A stretch of DNA of 64,000 nt from Atopobium sp. UBA1382 (GCA_002305805.1 DBQY01000009.1:79762-143761), one strand, 5' to 3'. Numbered from the stretch's first letter, positions 26,344 to 38,048 are shown. Notes: generated by a model from the sequence alone, not told the origin. Numbers and translations are program-made.

Positions 26344-27198
26344 ATGCCGGCACACGAGCTCGAGTTCTCCACCTTCACGCACGGCCACTACGTCGACCTG
26401 ATGCCGTATCAGTACGGCCGAGAGGCATGTGAGCCCGGACACGCCTTTGGACCCGCACGGCGCAGCCACTTCCTGTTCCACTACATCATCTCCGGGTGCG
26501 GCCTCTTCATGACGACGGACGAGCGCGGCTCCAAGACTGACTACCGCCTCTCGGGCGGCGAGGGGTTCCTCATCTTCCCTGGTCAGGTGAACACCTACGT
26601 GGCCGACCTCGACGATCCCTGGGAGTACATCTGGATCGAGTTCGACGGCATCCGCGTGCGCGACGACCTGGAGAACGCCGGGCTCACGCCCTCCTCCCCC
26701 GTCTACCGCTCGCAGTCGAGCGAGCTGCGCGCCCACATGGTCGAGGAGATGCGCTACCTGGTGTCGAACAGGAACGCCTCCGCACTCCACCTCATCGGGC
26801 ACACCTACCTCTTCATCGACTACCTGCTGCGCTCCGCGGCGCACCCGGACGAGCAGACGACGAGCCGCCTGCAGAGCTTCTACATCAGCGAGGCGATCGA
26901 CTTCGTGAAGGAGCACTACCAGTCTGACATCACGGTCGAGGACATCGCCAAGCGGACCGGTCTCAACCGCAGCTACTTTGGCAAGGTGTTCAAGGCCGCC
27001 ACGGGCAAGTCCCCGCAGCAGTACCTAATCGGCTATCGCATGGGCAAGGCGGCCGAGCTGCTCAAGCTCACCGCGCTGCCGGTGGCCGAGGTGGGCCGTG
27101 CCGTAGGCTATCCCAACCAGCTGCACTTCTCGCGCGCCTTCAAGGGCGCGTACGGCGTGTCCCCGCGCGAGTGGCGCCGCGAGAACGCCGCCGTGTGA
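26344..27198 (+). CDS. AraC-family transcriptional regulator (MsmR/RafR type)
   Basis: 284 residues: an N-terminal cupin sensor domain (HFLFHYIISGCGLFMT, GGEGFLIFPGQ, WEYIWIEFDG) of the AraC-binding type, and a C-terminal pair of helix-turn-helices (DITVEDIAKRTGLNRSYFGK, then LPVAEVGRAVGYPNQLHFSR, ending KGAYGVSPREWR). I start at ATG 26344 with GGGAGGGG upstream; the longer frame lacks a ribosome binding site. It is divergent from the msmK-type importer operon, the arrangement known for MsmR and RafR, so activation by melibiose or raffinose is inferred. Confidence 0.92.
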   Translation: MPAHELEFSTFTHGHYVDLMPYQYGREACEPGHAFGPARRSHFLFHYIISGCGLFMTTDERGSKTDYRLSGGEGFLIFPGQVNTYVADLDDPWEYIWIEFDGIRVRDDLENAGLTPSSPVYRSQSSELRAHMVEEMRYLVSNRNASALHLIGHTYLFIDYLLRSAAHPDEQTTSRLQSFYISEAIDFVKEHYQSDITVEDIAKRTGLNRSYFGKVFKAATGKSPQQYLIGYRMGKAAELLKLTALPVAEVGRAVGYPNQLHFSRAFKGAYGVSPREWRRENAAV

Positions 27199-27208
27199 CA
27201 GACGCAGC

Positions 27209-29727
<2,519 letters not shown>

Positions 29728-30936
29728 TCACCCCGCACGGCGCGCAAGCGCGGCGAGGGCGCGACCGCCGAGCACGAGCTGGGCCATAAGCAGCACGCCC
29801 GCCGCAATCCAAAGGGCATCGTAGCCGCCGAGCGCAACGAGCTGGCTGCCGAGCGCGGAGCCCACGCCGCCGCCCGCGAAGACGCCGAGCCCGATGAGTC
29901 CGGTGCAGAGCCCCGTCTGAGCAGGGTCCGCGTCCATGGAGAGCGAGACGAGCGTGGGCTGCGTGAGGATGTAGCCAAAGCCGAGCGCGCCCGCGGCGAG
30001 AAGCGCCGGCTGCCAGGCGCCCGTCGCCGTGACGAGCACGAGCGTCGCAATGGCCAGCAGCCCGGAGGCCTCACCAACATAGATGACGCCACGCGGGCCG
30101 CGCACGGCGCCGATGCGCCCGGAGACGGTACCTCCCACCAGGCACATCACGCCGTAGAGCATCATGATGAGGCCCGCCTGCGTGGAGCCGAGGCCGCAGC
30201 GCTCGGCCAGGAACGTCCCCATGAAACCGTAGACGCCCAAAAAGACGATGCCCGTCGTGCAGGCGACGAAATAGACCGCACGGTGGCTGCCAAAGAAGAT
30301 GCGTGCAGCACGGGCGAAGAAGCTGCCCTGAGGCGCCGCGGCCGCGGGCTCGGCGTCCTTCTCACCCGCCGGCGCCGCGGGGCGCGGGAGCCGCCAGAGC
30401 AGCGCCAGCGCGACCAGCGCGAGCACACCAAAGCAGGCAAAGGCCGCACGCCAGCTCATGAGGTCCGTGATGATGCCGCCCAGGCCCGAGGAGAGGCCCT
30501 GACCCGTGAAGGTGATGCCCATGAGGACGCCCACCGCCGCGCCGCGGCGCTCCGGGCCTACGACGTCGCCGACGTGCGCCTGCGAGACGGCGATGATGCC
30601 CGCCGCAAAGCAGCCCGTGATCACGCGGGCCGCCGCGAGCAGCGGCAGCGTGGGCGCCACAGCGCAGAGGAACGTCCCTGCGGCGAGCCCGGCCACGATC
30701 ACGTGCAGCACGCGCAGCCGGCCAAAGCGGTCGCCGAGCGTGCCGCATACGGGCTGGAGCAGACCATACGGAACGAGGTAGGCGGTGAGCACAATCGTCG
30801 CCGCGGACGCAGCCACGCCGAGCGCGTTCGCGATGGCGGGCAGCGCCGGCGAGACGAACCAGTTATCCGCGGCGGAGACGAGTCCGCAGAAGCCCAGCGT
30901 GTAGACGACGCGCTTCTGCTCGGAGGTGAGGTCCAT
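29728..30936 (-). CDS. MFS transporter
   Basis: A 402-residue major facilitator with twelve predicted helices. The loop 2-3 motif is GTLGDRFGRLRVL, and the N-terminal half contains DNWFVSPALPAIA, the pattern of drug/proton antiporters (DHA1-like). A hydrophilic central loop (PRPAAPAGEKDAEPAAAAPQG) divides the halves. I start at the ATG of MDLTSEQKR (30936); the frame is open upstream without a ribosome binding site. The substrate is not evident; the copper locus starts 46 bp upstream on the same strand, but a link to metal is not supported. Confidence 0.88.
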   Translation of the reverse strand: MDLTSEQKRVVYTLGFCGLVSAADNWFVSPALPAIANALGVAASAATIVLTAYLVPYGLLQPVCGTLGDRFGRLRVLHVIVAGLAAGTFLCAVAPTLPLLAAARVITGCFAAGIIAVSQAHVGDVVGPERRGAAVGVLMGITFTGQGLSSGLGGIITDLMSWRAAFACFGVLALVALALLWRLPRPAAPAGEKDAEPAAAAPQGSFFARAARIFFGSHRAVYFVACTTGIVFLGVYGFMGTFLAERCGLGSTQAGLIMMLYGVMCLVGGTVSGRIGAVRGPRGVIYVGEASGLLAIATLVLVTATGAWQPALLAAGALGFGYILTQPTLVSLSMDADPAQTGLCTGLIGLGVFAGGGVGSALGSQLVALGGYDALWIAAGVLLMAQLVLGGRALAALARRAG

Positions 30937-30982
30937 GGGTCGGCCCTTCTTTACGTGCGAGTGGAGCCGACCCATTGTAGAC

Positions 30983-31189
30983 CTATGCGACCGCGGCCTC
31001 GTAGCCCGCATCCACGACGGCCGCCACCAGGGCCTCGTCGCTCACGGAGTCGGCGGCCTCGACGGTCGCGGTGCCGGCCTCGAGGTTCACGTCCACGGCG
31101 CTCACACCGTCGACGCCCTCGAGTGCCTTCTTCACGTGCGCAACGCAGTGCTGGCACATCATGCCGGTCACGTTCAGGGTCTTGGTCAT
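30983..31189 (-). CDS. Possible free CopZ-like copper chaperone from an internal start in copA
   Basis: An in-frame ATG at 31189 lies behind GAAAGGA at 9-nt spacing and begins [15 protein letters not shown]. The product would be 68 residues, the normal length of CopZ chaperones, with the HMA fold and the Cys-x-x-Cys copper site. The region immediately before it (residues about 760-785 of CopA) is low-complexity linker. I infer that the 3' end of copA may be translated twice, as a CopA tail and as a soluble chaperone; only the sequence signals are seen. Confidence 0.5.
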   Translation of the reverse strand: MTKTLNVTGMMCQHCVAHVKKALEGVDGVSAVDVNLEAGTATVEAADSVSDEALVAAVVDAGYEAAVA

Positions 31190-33544
31190 GGTCGTGTCCT
31201 TTCTCGATGTCTCTACGTTCACGTCGGTCGCGACAGGGGTCGCGACGTCGGTTTTTGCCTCGCTTGGTTTCCAGGTGCGCAGGCGCAGCGCGTTCGTCAC
31301 CACGAAGACGGAACTGAAGCCCATGGCGGCCGCGCCGATCATCGGGTTCAGCGTGACGCCCCAGGGCGAGAGCACGCCGGCGGCAACAGGAATGCAGATG
31401 GCGTTGTAGAAGAGCGCCCAGAAGAGGTTCTGCTTGATGTTGCGCATCGTGGCGCGGGAGAGCTCCATCGCGGTGGCCACGTCGGCCGGGTCGGAGTGCA
31501 TGAGCACCACGTCGGCCGAGGAGATGGCCACGTCCGTGCCGGCGCCGATGGCGATGCCCACGTCGGCGCGCGCAAGCGCCGGCGCATCGTTGATGCCGTC
31601 ACCGACCATGGCAACGGTGCGGCCGGCCTCCTGCAGCTCGCGGACCTTGGCCTCCTTCTGCGCAGGCAGCACGCCGGCGATGACCTCGTCCACGCCCACC
31701 CGACGCGCCACGGCGGCGGCGGTGCGCTCCTGGTCGCCGGTGAGCAGCACCGTGCGGGCGCCCATCGCGCGCAGGCGGGCAATCGCCGCCGCACTCGTGG
31801 GCTTCACAGGGTCGGCCACGGCGATCATGCCCAGCGCATGGCCATCAAGCGAGAAGAACAGCGGGGTCTTGCCGTCGTCCGCGAGCGCCGCGGCGGCTTC
31901 TTCGAGCGCGCCGAGCCCCACGCCCCGCGCTGCCATGAGGCGCGCGTTGCCGGCGAGCGCCGGCGCGCCATCCACCGTCGCAGAGAGACCACCGCCCGCG
32001 ACCTGCTCGAACTTCTCGACGCGCGCGCCCTTCTCGGCATCCGGGCGCTTCTCATCAGCGTAGGAGCAGACGGCGCCGGCCAGCGGGTGCTCGCTCTTGC
32101 GCTCGAGCGCCGCGGCCACGCGCAGCAGCTCGCCCTCGGTCACACCCGGGGCGAGAAGGACGTCGGCCACGCGCGGCTCGCCCGCCGTCACGGTGCCGGT
32201 CTTGTCCAGTACGACGGCGTCCACGTTGCAGGCGGTCTCGAGCGCCTCGGCGGACTTGATGAGGATGCCGTTGACGGCACCGCGGCCCGTGCCCACCATG
32301 ATGGCCGTGGGCGTGGCCAGACCGAGCGCGCACGGGCAGGAGATCACGAGGATAGAGATGGCATGCGTGAGCGCGGTGGCCACGTCGCCCGCGAGTGCGA
32401 GCCACGCGACGAAGGTCACCGCGGCGATGGCGATGACCACGGGAACGAAGACGCCGGCGATCTTGTCCGCCATGCGCTCGATGGGTGCCTTGGAGCTCGT
32501 GGCCTCGTCGACGAGGCGGATGATGCCCGCGAGCGTGGTGTCGTCGCCGACGGCGCGCGCTTCCATCGCAAACCAGCCGCGCGTGGAGACGGTCGCGCCC
32601 GTCACGCGGTCGCCCACGCCCTTCTCGACGGGCACGCTCTCGCCGGTGATGGCGGACTCGTCCACGGCGGCGGCGCCCTCGACCACCACGCCGTCCACCG
32701 GGACGGACTCGCCCGCGCGCACGATCACGCGCTCCCCCACGCGCACGTCCTCGGTGGGGACCTCGACCTCCTCGCCGTCGCGCACGACCGTTGCCGTCTT
32801 GGGCGCGAGGTCCATGAGCGCGGTAATGGCGTCCGTCGTGCGGCCCTTGGCGCGCGCCTCGAAGAATTTGCCCAGCGTGATGAGGGTGAGGATCATGCCG
32901 GCGGAGTCAAAGTAGAGGCTGTGCGCGGCGCTGTGCAGCGTGGCCGCGTCACCCGCGCCCGCAGCCCAGGCCATGCGGTAGAGCTGCGCGACGCTCCAAG
33001 CGGCGGACGCGGCCGAGCCCAGCGCGATGAGCGAGTCCATGTTGGGCGCGCGGTGCGCCAGCGTCTTGAAGCCGGTGATGAAGTAGTGTCGGTTCACGAA
33101 GAGAATGGGCGCGCAGAGCAGGAGCTGCGTGAGCCCGAGCGCCACGAGGTTGGCCTCGCCCGCGAGCGCGGGAGGCTGCGGCCAGCCTAACATCGGGCCC
33201 ATGGCCACATAGAAGAGCGGAACCGAGAAGACTGCGGAGATTATCAGCTGGTCGCGCTTCTCGCGGATGGCTTTCTCGGCGGCCGCGCCGGGGCGCTCGG
33301 CTGGCGCGGCGCGGCCGCTCTTCTCGCCGGCCGGCGCGCGGCGGGCGGCCCCGTAGCCGGACTTCTCGATCGCCTCCACCACGGCGGCAGCCGTCTCGGG
33401 CGAGCCGTCGTAGTCGAGCTCCATCGAGTTCTTGAGCAGGTTCACGTTGGCGCAGGCTACGCCGGGCACCTCGCCCGCCGCCTTCTGCACGCGCGACGAG
33501 CACGCCGCGCAGGTCATACCCGTTATGTCGAACGTCTCTCTCAT
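30983..33544 (-). CDS. copA: Copper-exporting P1B-type ATPase with N- and C-terminal heavy-metal-binding domains
   Basis: Pumps Cu(I) out of the cytoplasm. 853 residues. The N-terminal HMA domain has [11 protein letters not shown]; the intramembrane metal site is CPC at 403-405; the phosphorylated Asp is Asp447 in DKTGT; TGES, HPLAG and [10 protein letters not shown] complete the P-type set. Unusually a second HMA domain with [15 protein letters not shown] follows the last helix (residues 786-853), preceded by a short linker and an internal ATG with its own ribosome binding site. I chose ATG 33544 (GGGGGTGAAG upstream); an in-frame TTG at 33556 is less likely. Downstream of csoR, same strand. 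Confidence 0.96.
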   Translation of the reverse strand: MRETFDITGMTCAACSSRVQKAAGEVPGVACANVNLLKNSMELDYDGSPETAAAVVEAIEKSGYGAARRAPAGEKSGRAAPAERPGAAAEKAIREKRDQLIISAVFSVPLFYVAMGPMLGWPQPPALAGEANLVALGLTQLLLCAPILFVNRHYFITGFKTLAHRAPNMDSLIALGSAASAAWSVAQLYRMAWAAGAGDAATLHSAAHSLYFDSAGMILTLITLGKFFEARAKGRTTDAITALMDLAPKTATVVRDGEEVEVPTEDVRVGERVIVRAGESVPVDGVVVEGAAAVDESAITGESVPVEKGVGDRVTGATVSTRGWFAMEARAVGDDTTLAGIIRLVDEATSSKAPIERMADKIAGVFVPVVIAIAAVTFVAWLALAGDVATALTHAISILVISCPCALGLATPTAIMVGTGRGAVNGILIKSAEALETACNVDAVVLDKTGTVTAGEPRVADVLLAPGVTEGELLRVAAALERKSEHPLAGAVCSYADEKRPDAEKGARVEKFEQVAGGGLSATVDGAPALAGNARLMAARGVGLGALEEAAAALADDGKTPLFFSLDGHALGMIAVADPVKPTSAAAIARLRAMGARTVLLTGDQERTAAAVARRVGVDEVIAGVLPAQKEAKVRELQEAGRTVAMVGDGINDAPALARADVGIAIGAGTDVAISSADVVLMHSDPADVATAMELSRATMRNIKQNLFWALFYNAICIPVAAGVLSPWGVTLNPMIGAAAMGFSSVFVVTNALRLRTWKPSEAKTDVATPVATDVNVETSRKDTTMTKTLNVTGMMCQHCVAHVKKALEGVDGVSAVDVNLEAGTATVEAADSVSDEALVAAVVDAGYEAAVA

Positions 33545-33555
33545 CTTCACCCCCA

Positions 33556-33588
33556 AATGATACGAAGGGACAGTCCCTTCGTATCATT
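33556..33588. repeat. 33-bp palindrome of the GATACGAAGGGACAGTCCC family
   Basis: Arms of 16 bp (33556-33571 and 33573-33588, starting AATGATACGAAGGGAC) are perfect complements around one A. It sits in the csoR-copA gap and touches the csoR stop codon. It shares more than 20 bp with each arm of the repeat at 16584-16655. Confidence 0.8.
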
Positions 33589-33899
33589 CACATGAACTTG
33601 CGGAAGAGGTCCATGACCTCGTCCGTCACCTCGGTGTCGCCTGCCTGGATGCGCTCGACGACGCAGGTCTCCAGGTGGTCGCGCATGACCTCGCGAGAGA
33701 TCGCCTTCACGGCCGACTCCACGGCCGCAAGCTGCGTGAGGACGTCGCCGCAGTAGCGGTCCTCCTCCACCATCGCCTTGATGCCGTTCAGCTGCCCCAC
33801 GACACGGTTGATGCGCCGCGTGACGCTGGCCTTGAGCTCGGGCGAGCGCGGCGTGTGCTTGAGGGCGCCGCAGTGTGGGCATTCGTTCTTCTCGACCAC
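33588..33899 (-). CDS. csoR: CsoR-type copper-sensing repressor
   Basis: A 103-residue all-helical metal sensor of the CsoR/RcnR family. The copper ligands Cys50, His75 and Cys79 fit the CsoR C-x24-H-x3-C pattern (RYCGDV and RDHLETC). The conserved RRINRVVGQLNGIKAMVEED precedes Cys50 (residues 28-47). An extra N-terminal CPHC is unusual but seen in some homologues. Upstream are two C5-G4 operator-like boxes. Copper binding should release DNA and induce csoR-copA. Confidence 0.94.
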   Translation of the reverse strand: MVEKNECPHCGALKHTPRSPELKASVTRRINRVVGQLNGIKAMVEEDRYCGDVLTQLAAVESAVKAISREVMRDHLETCVVERIQAGDTEVTDEVMDLFRKFM

Positions 33900-33917
33900 G
33901 ATCGTCCTTTCGTCCGG

Positions 33918-33965
33918 ATACCCCCTCGGGGTTTTTACGATGAACTTTATACCCCCGTGGGGTAC
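33918..33965. promoter_or_regulatory. Two CsoR operator-like boxes upstream of csoR-copA
   Basis: ATACCCCCTCGGGGTTTT at 33918-33935 and TATACCCCCGTGGGGTAC at 33948-33965 both match the known CsoR operator type, a run of C and a run of G flanked by AT. They start 19 and 49 bp before the csoR ATG. Confidence 0.85.
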
Positions 33966-34087
33966 CTGTCAAACAGGCGGACCACCGCGACAAATACGCG
34001 ATTTCCAACGTTTCAGCTTCCGATTCCGTCGGAAATCGCATAATTCGAGGCATCGACCACTTGAGATGCTGAGACGAGGAGCACGCC

Positions 34088-34651
34088 ATGACCACCCAGC
34101 TCGAGACGGAACGCCTCACGCTGCGCCCCTGGACCGAGGCCGACGCCCCCGCGCTCTTTCGCTGGGCACGCGACCCCGAGGTGGGACCGCGCGCCGGATG
34201 GGACCCGCACGCCAGCATCGAGGAGAGCGCGAGGATCATCCGCGAGGTGCTCGCCGTTCCGGAGAGCTATGCCATCGTCGTCCGCGGCCGCGAGCCCGAG
34301 GGCGAGCCGGTCGGCGCCATCGGCCTCAAGTTTGGCGCCGCCTCCGACCTGGCGCGGGACGCGATCGAAGCGGAGCTCGGCTACTGGCTCGCCCGCCCGC
34401 TCTGGGGTCGCGGCTACATGCCCGAGGCCGGCCGCGCCCTGCTCACCCACGCGTTCAGCGACCTGCGCCTCAAGGTCGTATGGGCCGGCCACTACGAGGG
34501 CAACCTGCAGAGCCGCCGCGTGATGGAGAAGCTCGGACTCACAGAGAAGCGCACGCGTAACGCAGACGGACGCATCGAACACGTCCTGTGCATCACGCGT
34601 GCGCAGTGGGGGCAGAACCTGTCCACGGGCGAGAAGAACGCCCTCCCCTAG
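34088..34651 (+). CDS. GNAT-family N-acetyltransferase (RimJ-like)
   Basis: 187 residues. The start LETERLTLRPWTEADAPALFRW, the acetyl-CoA loop region ELGYWLARPLWGRGYMPEAGRALL (arranged as in RimJ/RimL, with RGYM as the pyrophosphate loop) and the late motif NLQSRRVMEKLGL are typical of the ribosomal-protein-acetylase-like branch. ATG follows GACGAGGAG. Its substrate is unknown. The stop codon overlaps, by two bases, the stop of the convergent bile-salt-hydrolase-type gene. Confidence 0.9.
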   Translation: MTTQLETERLTLRPWTEADAPALFRWARDPEVGPRAGWDPHASIEESARIIREVLAVPESYAIVVRGREPEGEPVGAIGLKFGAASDLARDAIEAELGYWLARPLWGRGYMPEAGRALLTHAFSDLRLKVVWAGHYEGNLQSRRVMEKLGLTEKRTRNADGRIEHVLCITRAQWGQNLSTGEKNALP

Positions 34652-35568
34652 CCCGCCAGCGGGAACTCGCGAATCTGGGGGTCGTCGTAGGTCGCGTAGT
34701 AGTAGGTGCGCGTCGCCGCGGAGAAGCCGCTGGTGTAGAGGGTCTTCTCGTACGAGCCGTCCGCCATGCGCGCGCATCCCTCGGGCACGGCCACGGAGCC
34801 GAGCGTACGGAACAGGCGCGTGACGTTGTCCTTCTCGTCAGACTTGGTGGGATAGTGGGCGTTCACGAAGGCCACCTTCACAAAGCGAGACGGACCGGAG
34901 TAGTCGCCGGGGACGCCGCGCAGCCCCTCGCCGGAGCCAAACGCCCTGAGGTCGGCACGGCCCCACGAGACGCCCGCCGGGTCATCATCCGTGAGCGTGA
35001 GGTAGTTGCGCAGGTTCTGACGGTGCCAGCCGAAGTTGGGCTCGTTGGTGAGGACGTCGGCGTCGTCGTCCCAGATGTGCATGCCGTCCTCCATGCACTC
35101 CACCACGATCACGCCCGTGGCGTCGGCGACGATCCAGTGAAGGTTGGCCACGGGGAGCTTGTCGCTCACGGGCTTTGCGACCACCGTCACGCCGGCGAGC
35201 GCGGCGCGGGCCTCGGCGACGGAGCCAAAGCTGCGGGCGACCCAATACGGGAACTCGTATGCGGCGACGTTGACCGTGCCCTCGACGGGACCGGCGGCAT
35301 AGTGCGCGCTCTGGGGGAAGTTGAGGCCGGCAACGGCCAGGCCCGCGTCATTGGCGCAGTCGAAGTAGAGCGGCACGCCGAGCGCCTCGATGCCCACGCC
35401 GATCACGTCGTGGCCGCGCTCCGGGTCGCCGGGGCGCGCAAAGGCGGCGGGCACCTTCACGTCTCCGGGCGTCCGCATGACGCCCTGCCCATAGCCAAAC
35501 GTCCAGTCGAGATTGCGGCCAAAGAACATGTTTCCCTGGTCGTCAGTAAAGCGAATTGCCGTGCACAT
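34648..35568 (-). CDS. bsh: Choloylglycine/bile salt hydrolase family enzyme
   Basis: A 306-residue Ntn hydrolase that would cleave the amide of conjugated bile acids. The protein starts MCTAIRF, so Cys2 becomes the N-terminal nucleophile after Met removal; Arg18 and Asp21 follow in FGRNLDW. The family region LTNEPNFGWH (bile salt hydrolases usually have LTNNPxF) and the late arginine in GPSRFVK are present. Penicillin V acylases share this fold, and the substitution in LTNEP leaves substrate preference open. I chose ATG 35568 with AAGGGAG upstream; the reading frame extends further without support. No bile acid transporter is adjacent. Confidence 0.87.
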   Translation of the reverse strand: MCTAIRFTDDQGNMFFGRNLDWTFGYGQGVMRTPGDVKVPAAFARPGDPERGHDVIGVGIEALGVPLYFDCANDAGLAVAGLNFPQSAHYAAGPVEGTVNVAAYEFPYWVARSFGSVAEARAALAGVTVVAKPVSDKLPVANLHWIVADATGVIVVECMEDGMHIWDDDADVLTNEPNFGWHRQNLRNYLTLTDDDPAGVSWGRADLRAFGSGEGLRGVPGDYSGPSRFVKVAFVNAHYPTKSDEKDNVTRLFRTLGSVAVPEGCARMADGSYEKTLYTSGFSAATRTYYYATYDDPQIREFPLAG

Positions 35569-35699
35569 GGCACATCTCCCTTGGTTTGAAACCGGTATTG
35601 AGGAGATGCTACCCGGCACCGCTTGCGTGCAGACACGCGCCGGCGTCTGCACGGTACCGGCACGACGCTGTCAGCGTTTTCAGGTTGGCGCGACGGGAA

Positions 35700-35897
35700 C
35701 TAGTTGCCGCGGGCGGTCGCGACCCCCGCGACGGCAAGACCCGCGCACGCGAGGACGGCGACGACGTTCTCCGCGGCAGGCTGCAGCGCCACGAGCACGA
35801 TGCCGAGAAGCGCGACGGCCCCGCAGACGAGCGCGCTCAGCGCGCCAAGCCGACTCAGATACGACGCGTCGGCACCAAGCATCTTCTCGTCAAACAT
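35700..35897 (-). CDS. Small two-helix membrane protein
   Basis: 65 residues starting MFDEKMLGADASYLSR, with two hydrophobic helices (about 18-38 and 43-61) and almost no loop. GGGGAGG precedes the ATG at good spacing, which supports a real gene. No family recognised. It lies alone between the bile-salt-hydrolase-type gene (131 bp away, same strand) and the divergent alcohol dehydrogenase gene. Confidence 0.6.
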   Translation of the reverse strand: MFDEKMLGADASYLSRLGALSALVCGAVALLGIVLVALQPAAENVVAVLACAGLAVAGVATARGN

Positions 35898-36022
35898 GTC
35901 GGCCTCCCCGAGAGTACGCGATACGCGCTCACCGTAACGCGCTCGCGTCAGCCCGACGTAAGCGCAGCGCCAGCGTCCCGCAAGCGCTAAGCTCTTCTCG
36001 TACACCCATGAAAGGAGCCCCC

Positions 36023-37258
36023 GTGAACGACTTCACGTTCTTCTCGCCCACCCGCTTCGTCTTTGGCCGCGGCGTCACGGATCGCATCGGCGCCGAGCTC
36101 GCCGCCTGCGGGCACGCCCGCGCGCTCGTCGTCTACGGCCAGGGTTCCGTGGTCCGCACGGGCACGCTCGAGCGCGTGCTCGCCTCGCTCGACGCGGCCG
36201 ATATCGAGCACGACGAGTTCGGCGGCGCGCGGCCCAACCCGAGCGCCGCGCACGCGCGTGAGGGCGTCGCCGCCGCGCGCGCCTTCCGCGCGGACGTCAT
36301 CCTCGCCGTGGGCGGCGGGTCGGCCATCGACACCGCCAAGGCCGTCTCGCTCGGCGTGCCCTACGAGGGCGACGTCTGGGACCTCTTTGCCAAGAAGGCG
36401 GCGCCCGTCGCCGAGGGCAAGCCCGCCGTCGCCTGCGCCCTCACGATCCCCGCCGCCGGCTCCGAGGCGAGCGACTCCTGCGTCATCAGCAACGACGAGC
36501 TCTGCCTCAAGCGCGGCCTGTCCACCGACCTCAACCGCCCCGAGCTCGCGGTCATGGACCCCGAGCTCACCTTCACGCTGCCCGCATACCAGACCGCGGC
36601 CGGCGTGACCGACATGTGCGCGCACATCATGGAGCGCTACTTCTCCAGCTACGGGCCCGTGCCCGTGACCGACAACATCGCCTGCGGCCTCGTTCGCTCG
36701 CTCATCGAGGAGGCGCCGCGCGCGCTCGCCGACCCCGAGGACTACGACGCCCGCGCCAACATCATGTGGGCCGGCATGCTCGCCCACAACGGCCTGGCAG
36801 GCCTGGGACGCAACGCGAAGCCCTTCACGCGCGCCGGCGGCTGGGAGAGCCACGCCCTCGAGCACGAGCTCTCCGCCCACGACGCCTCGATCACGCACGG
36901 CGCGGGCCTCGCGGTGGTCTTCCCCGCCTGGATGCGCTACGTCTGGCGCGCCAACCCCGAGCGCTTCCTCTCCTTTGGCCGCGACGTCTTTGGCATCGAG
37001 CCGGTGGACCCCGAGGCGGACGGCGTGGACGTGACGCCCGAGCAGGCCGTCGAGGACGCCGTCGGCGCCACGATCGACGAGCTGCAGGAGTTCTTCGTCT
37101 CCATGGGCATGCCGCGCACCCTCGGCGAGCTGGGCGTCACGGCCGAGCAGATCCCGGCGCTGCTGGACACGCTCGAGCAGAACAAGGGCCGTGAGATCGG
37201 CGACCTCATGCGCCTCTCGCTCGACGACGTCCGCGCGATCTACGAGTCCGCGCTCTAG
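36023..37258 (+). CDS. Iron-containing alcohol dehydrogenase (BdhA/YqhD type)
   Basis: 411 residues of the group III metal-dependent alcohol dehydrogenases, which reduce aldehydes such as butyraldehyde with NAD(P)H. The nucleotide loop is GGGSAIDTAK (about 95-104). Metal ligands are the Asp in LSTDLNRPELAVMD region and the three histidines in DMCAHIMERY, WESHALEHELS and ITHGAGLAVVFP. FTFFSPTRFVFGRG at the start is typical of the butanol dehydrogenase branch. I use GTG 36023, behind AAAGGAG; the ATG at 36008 would place that motif inside the coding region. Probably removes fermentation reductant or detoxifies aldehydes. Confidence 0.93.
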   Translation: MNDFTFFSPTRFVFGRGVTDRIGAELAACGHARALVVYGQGSVVRTGTLERVLASLDAADIEHDEFGGARPNPSAAHAREGVAAARAFRADVILAVGGGSAIDTAKAVSLGVPYEGDVWDLFAKKAAPVAEGKPAVACALTIPAAGSEASDSCVISNDELCLKRGLSTDLNRPELAVMDPELTFTLPAYQTAAGVTDMCAHIMERYFSSYGPVPVTDNIACGLVRSLIEEAPRALADPEDYDARANIMWAGMLAHNGLAGLGRNAKPFTRAGGWESHALEHELSAHDASITHGAGLAVVFPAWMRYVWRANPERFLSFGRDVFGIEPVDPEADGVDVTPEQAVEDAVGATIDELQEFFVSMGMPRTLGELGVTAEQIPALLDTLEQNKGREIGDLMRLSLDDVRAIYESAL

Positions 37259-37378
37259 GACACGGCAGGCGGCCGAGAAGGACGACCGCGCCCGACTTCT
37301 GTGCAATCGTTGATTATTTCTCCGCACGCCGTGCGAGCGGGGATAATGGAGCGCGCTGTCGCCTGCGAAAGGAGTTCC

Positions 37379-38017
37379 ATGGAGGAGGTCTTCACCAACC
37401 TCATCAGCCAGTTCGGCTACATCGGCGTCTGGTTCCTCATCTTCTTCGAGAACGTCTTCCCGCCCATCCCGAGCGAGCTGATCCTGCCGCTCTCGGGCTT
37501 CTTCACCACCACGACCGACCTCACGCTGCCCGGCGTGATCATCGCCGCGACCATCGGCTCGATCACCGGCGCCTACATCCTCTACGGCGTGGGCCGGCTC
37601 CTCTCGCGCGAGCGCCTGATGGCGTTCTTTGGCACGCGCCCGATGCGCCTTCTGGGCTTCAAGCCCAACGACATCGCCAGCGCCGTCGACTGGTTCGACC
37701 GCAAGGGCCAGGTGACGGTCCTCATCTGCCGCTGCATCCCCGTCGTGCGCAGCCTCATCTCCATCCCCGCCGGCACGGCCAAGATGAGCGTCATGCGCTT
37801 CTCGCTCTACACGCTCGTCGGCTCCGCCGTGTGGAACACCATCCTCTGCTCGCTCGGCGCGGCTGCTGGCAGCGCGTGGGAGACGGTGACCGAGCAGGCC
37901 GAGTGGGTCTCCGACGTCGTGAAGTACATCATCATCGTCATCGTGGTCGCCGTCGCCGTGTGGTGGGTCGTCAAGCGCATCCTCCCCGCCCTGCGAGAGC
38001 GCAACGAGCAGGAGTAG
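37379..38017 (+). CDS. DedA-family membrane protein
   Basis: 212 residues with about five hydrophobic segments. The family block F(E/D)xxxPPIPSE is present as FFENVFPPIPSELILPLSGF, and RCIPVVRSLISIPAGTAKMS is the second conserved DedA motif with its arginines. DedA proteins include flippases for C55 isoprenoid and phospholipids and support membrane homeostasis. ATG follows GAAAGGAG. Two hairpins form a strong terminator downstream. Confidence 0.93.
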   Translation: MEEVFTNLISQFGYIGVWFLIFFENVFPPIPSELILPLSGFFTTTTDLTLPGVIIAATIGSITGAYILYGVGRLLSRERLMAFFGTRPMRLLGFKPNDIASAVDWFDRKGQVTVLICRCIPVVRSLISIPAGTAKMSVMRFSLYTLVGSAVWNTILCSLGAAAGSAWETVTEQAEWVSDVVKYIIIVIVVAVAVWWVVKRILPALRERNEQE

Positions 38018-38048
38018 GCCCCGCCTCGTCCCAGTTCCAACCACGAAT

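Noticed and set aside
33544..33556. Upstream TTG start for CopA
   Set aside because: It adds only four residues, lies in the palindrome and would place the purine-rich GGGGGTGAAG inside the coding region; ATG 33544 fits the family start better.
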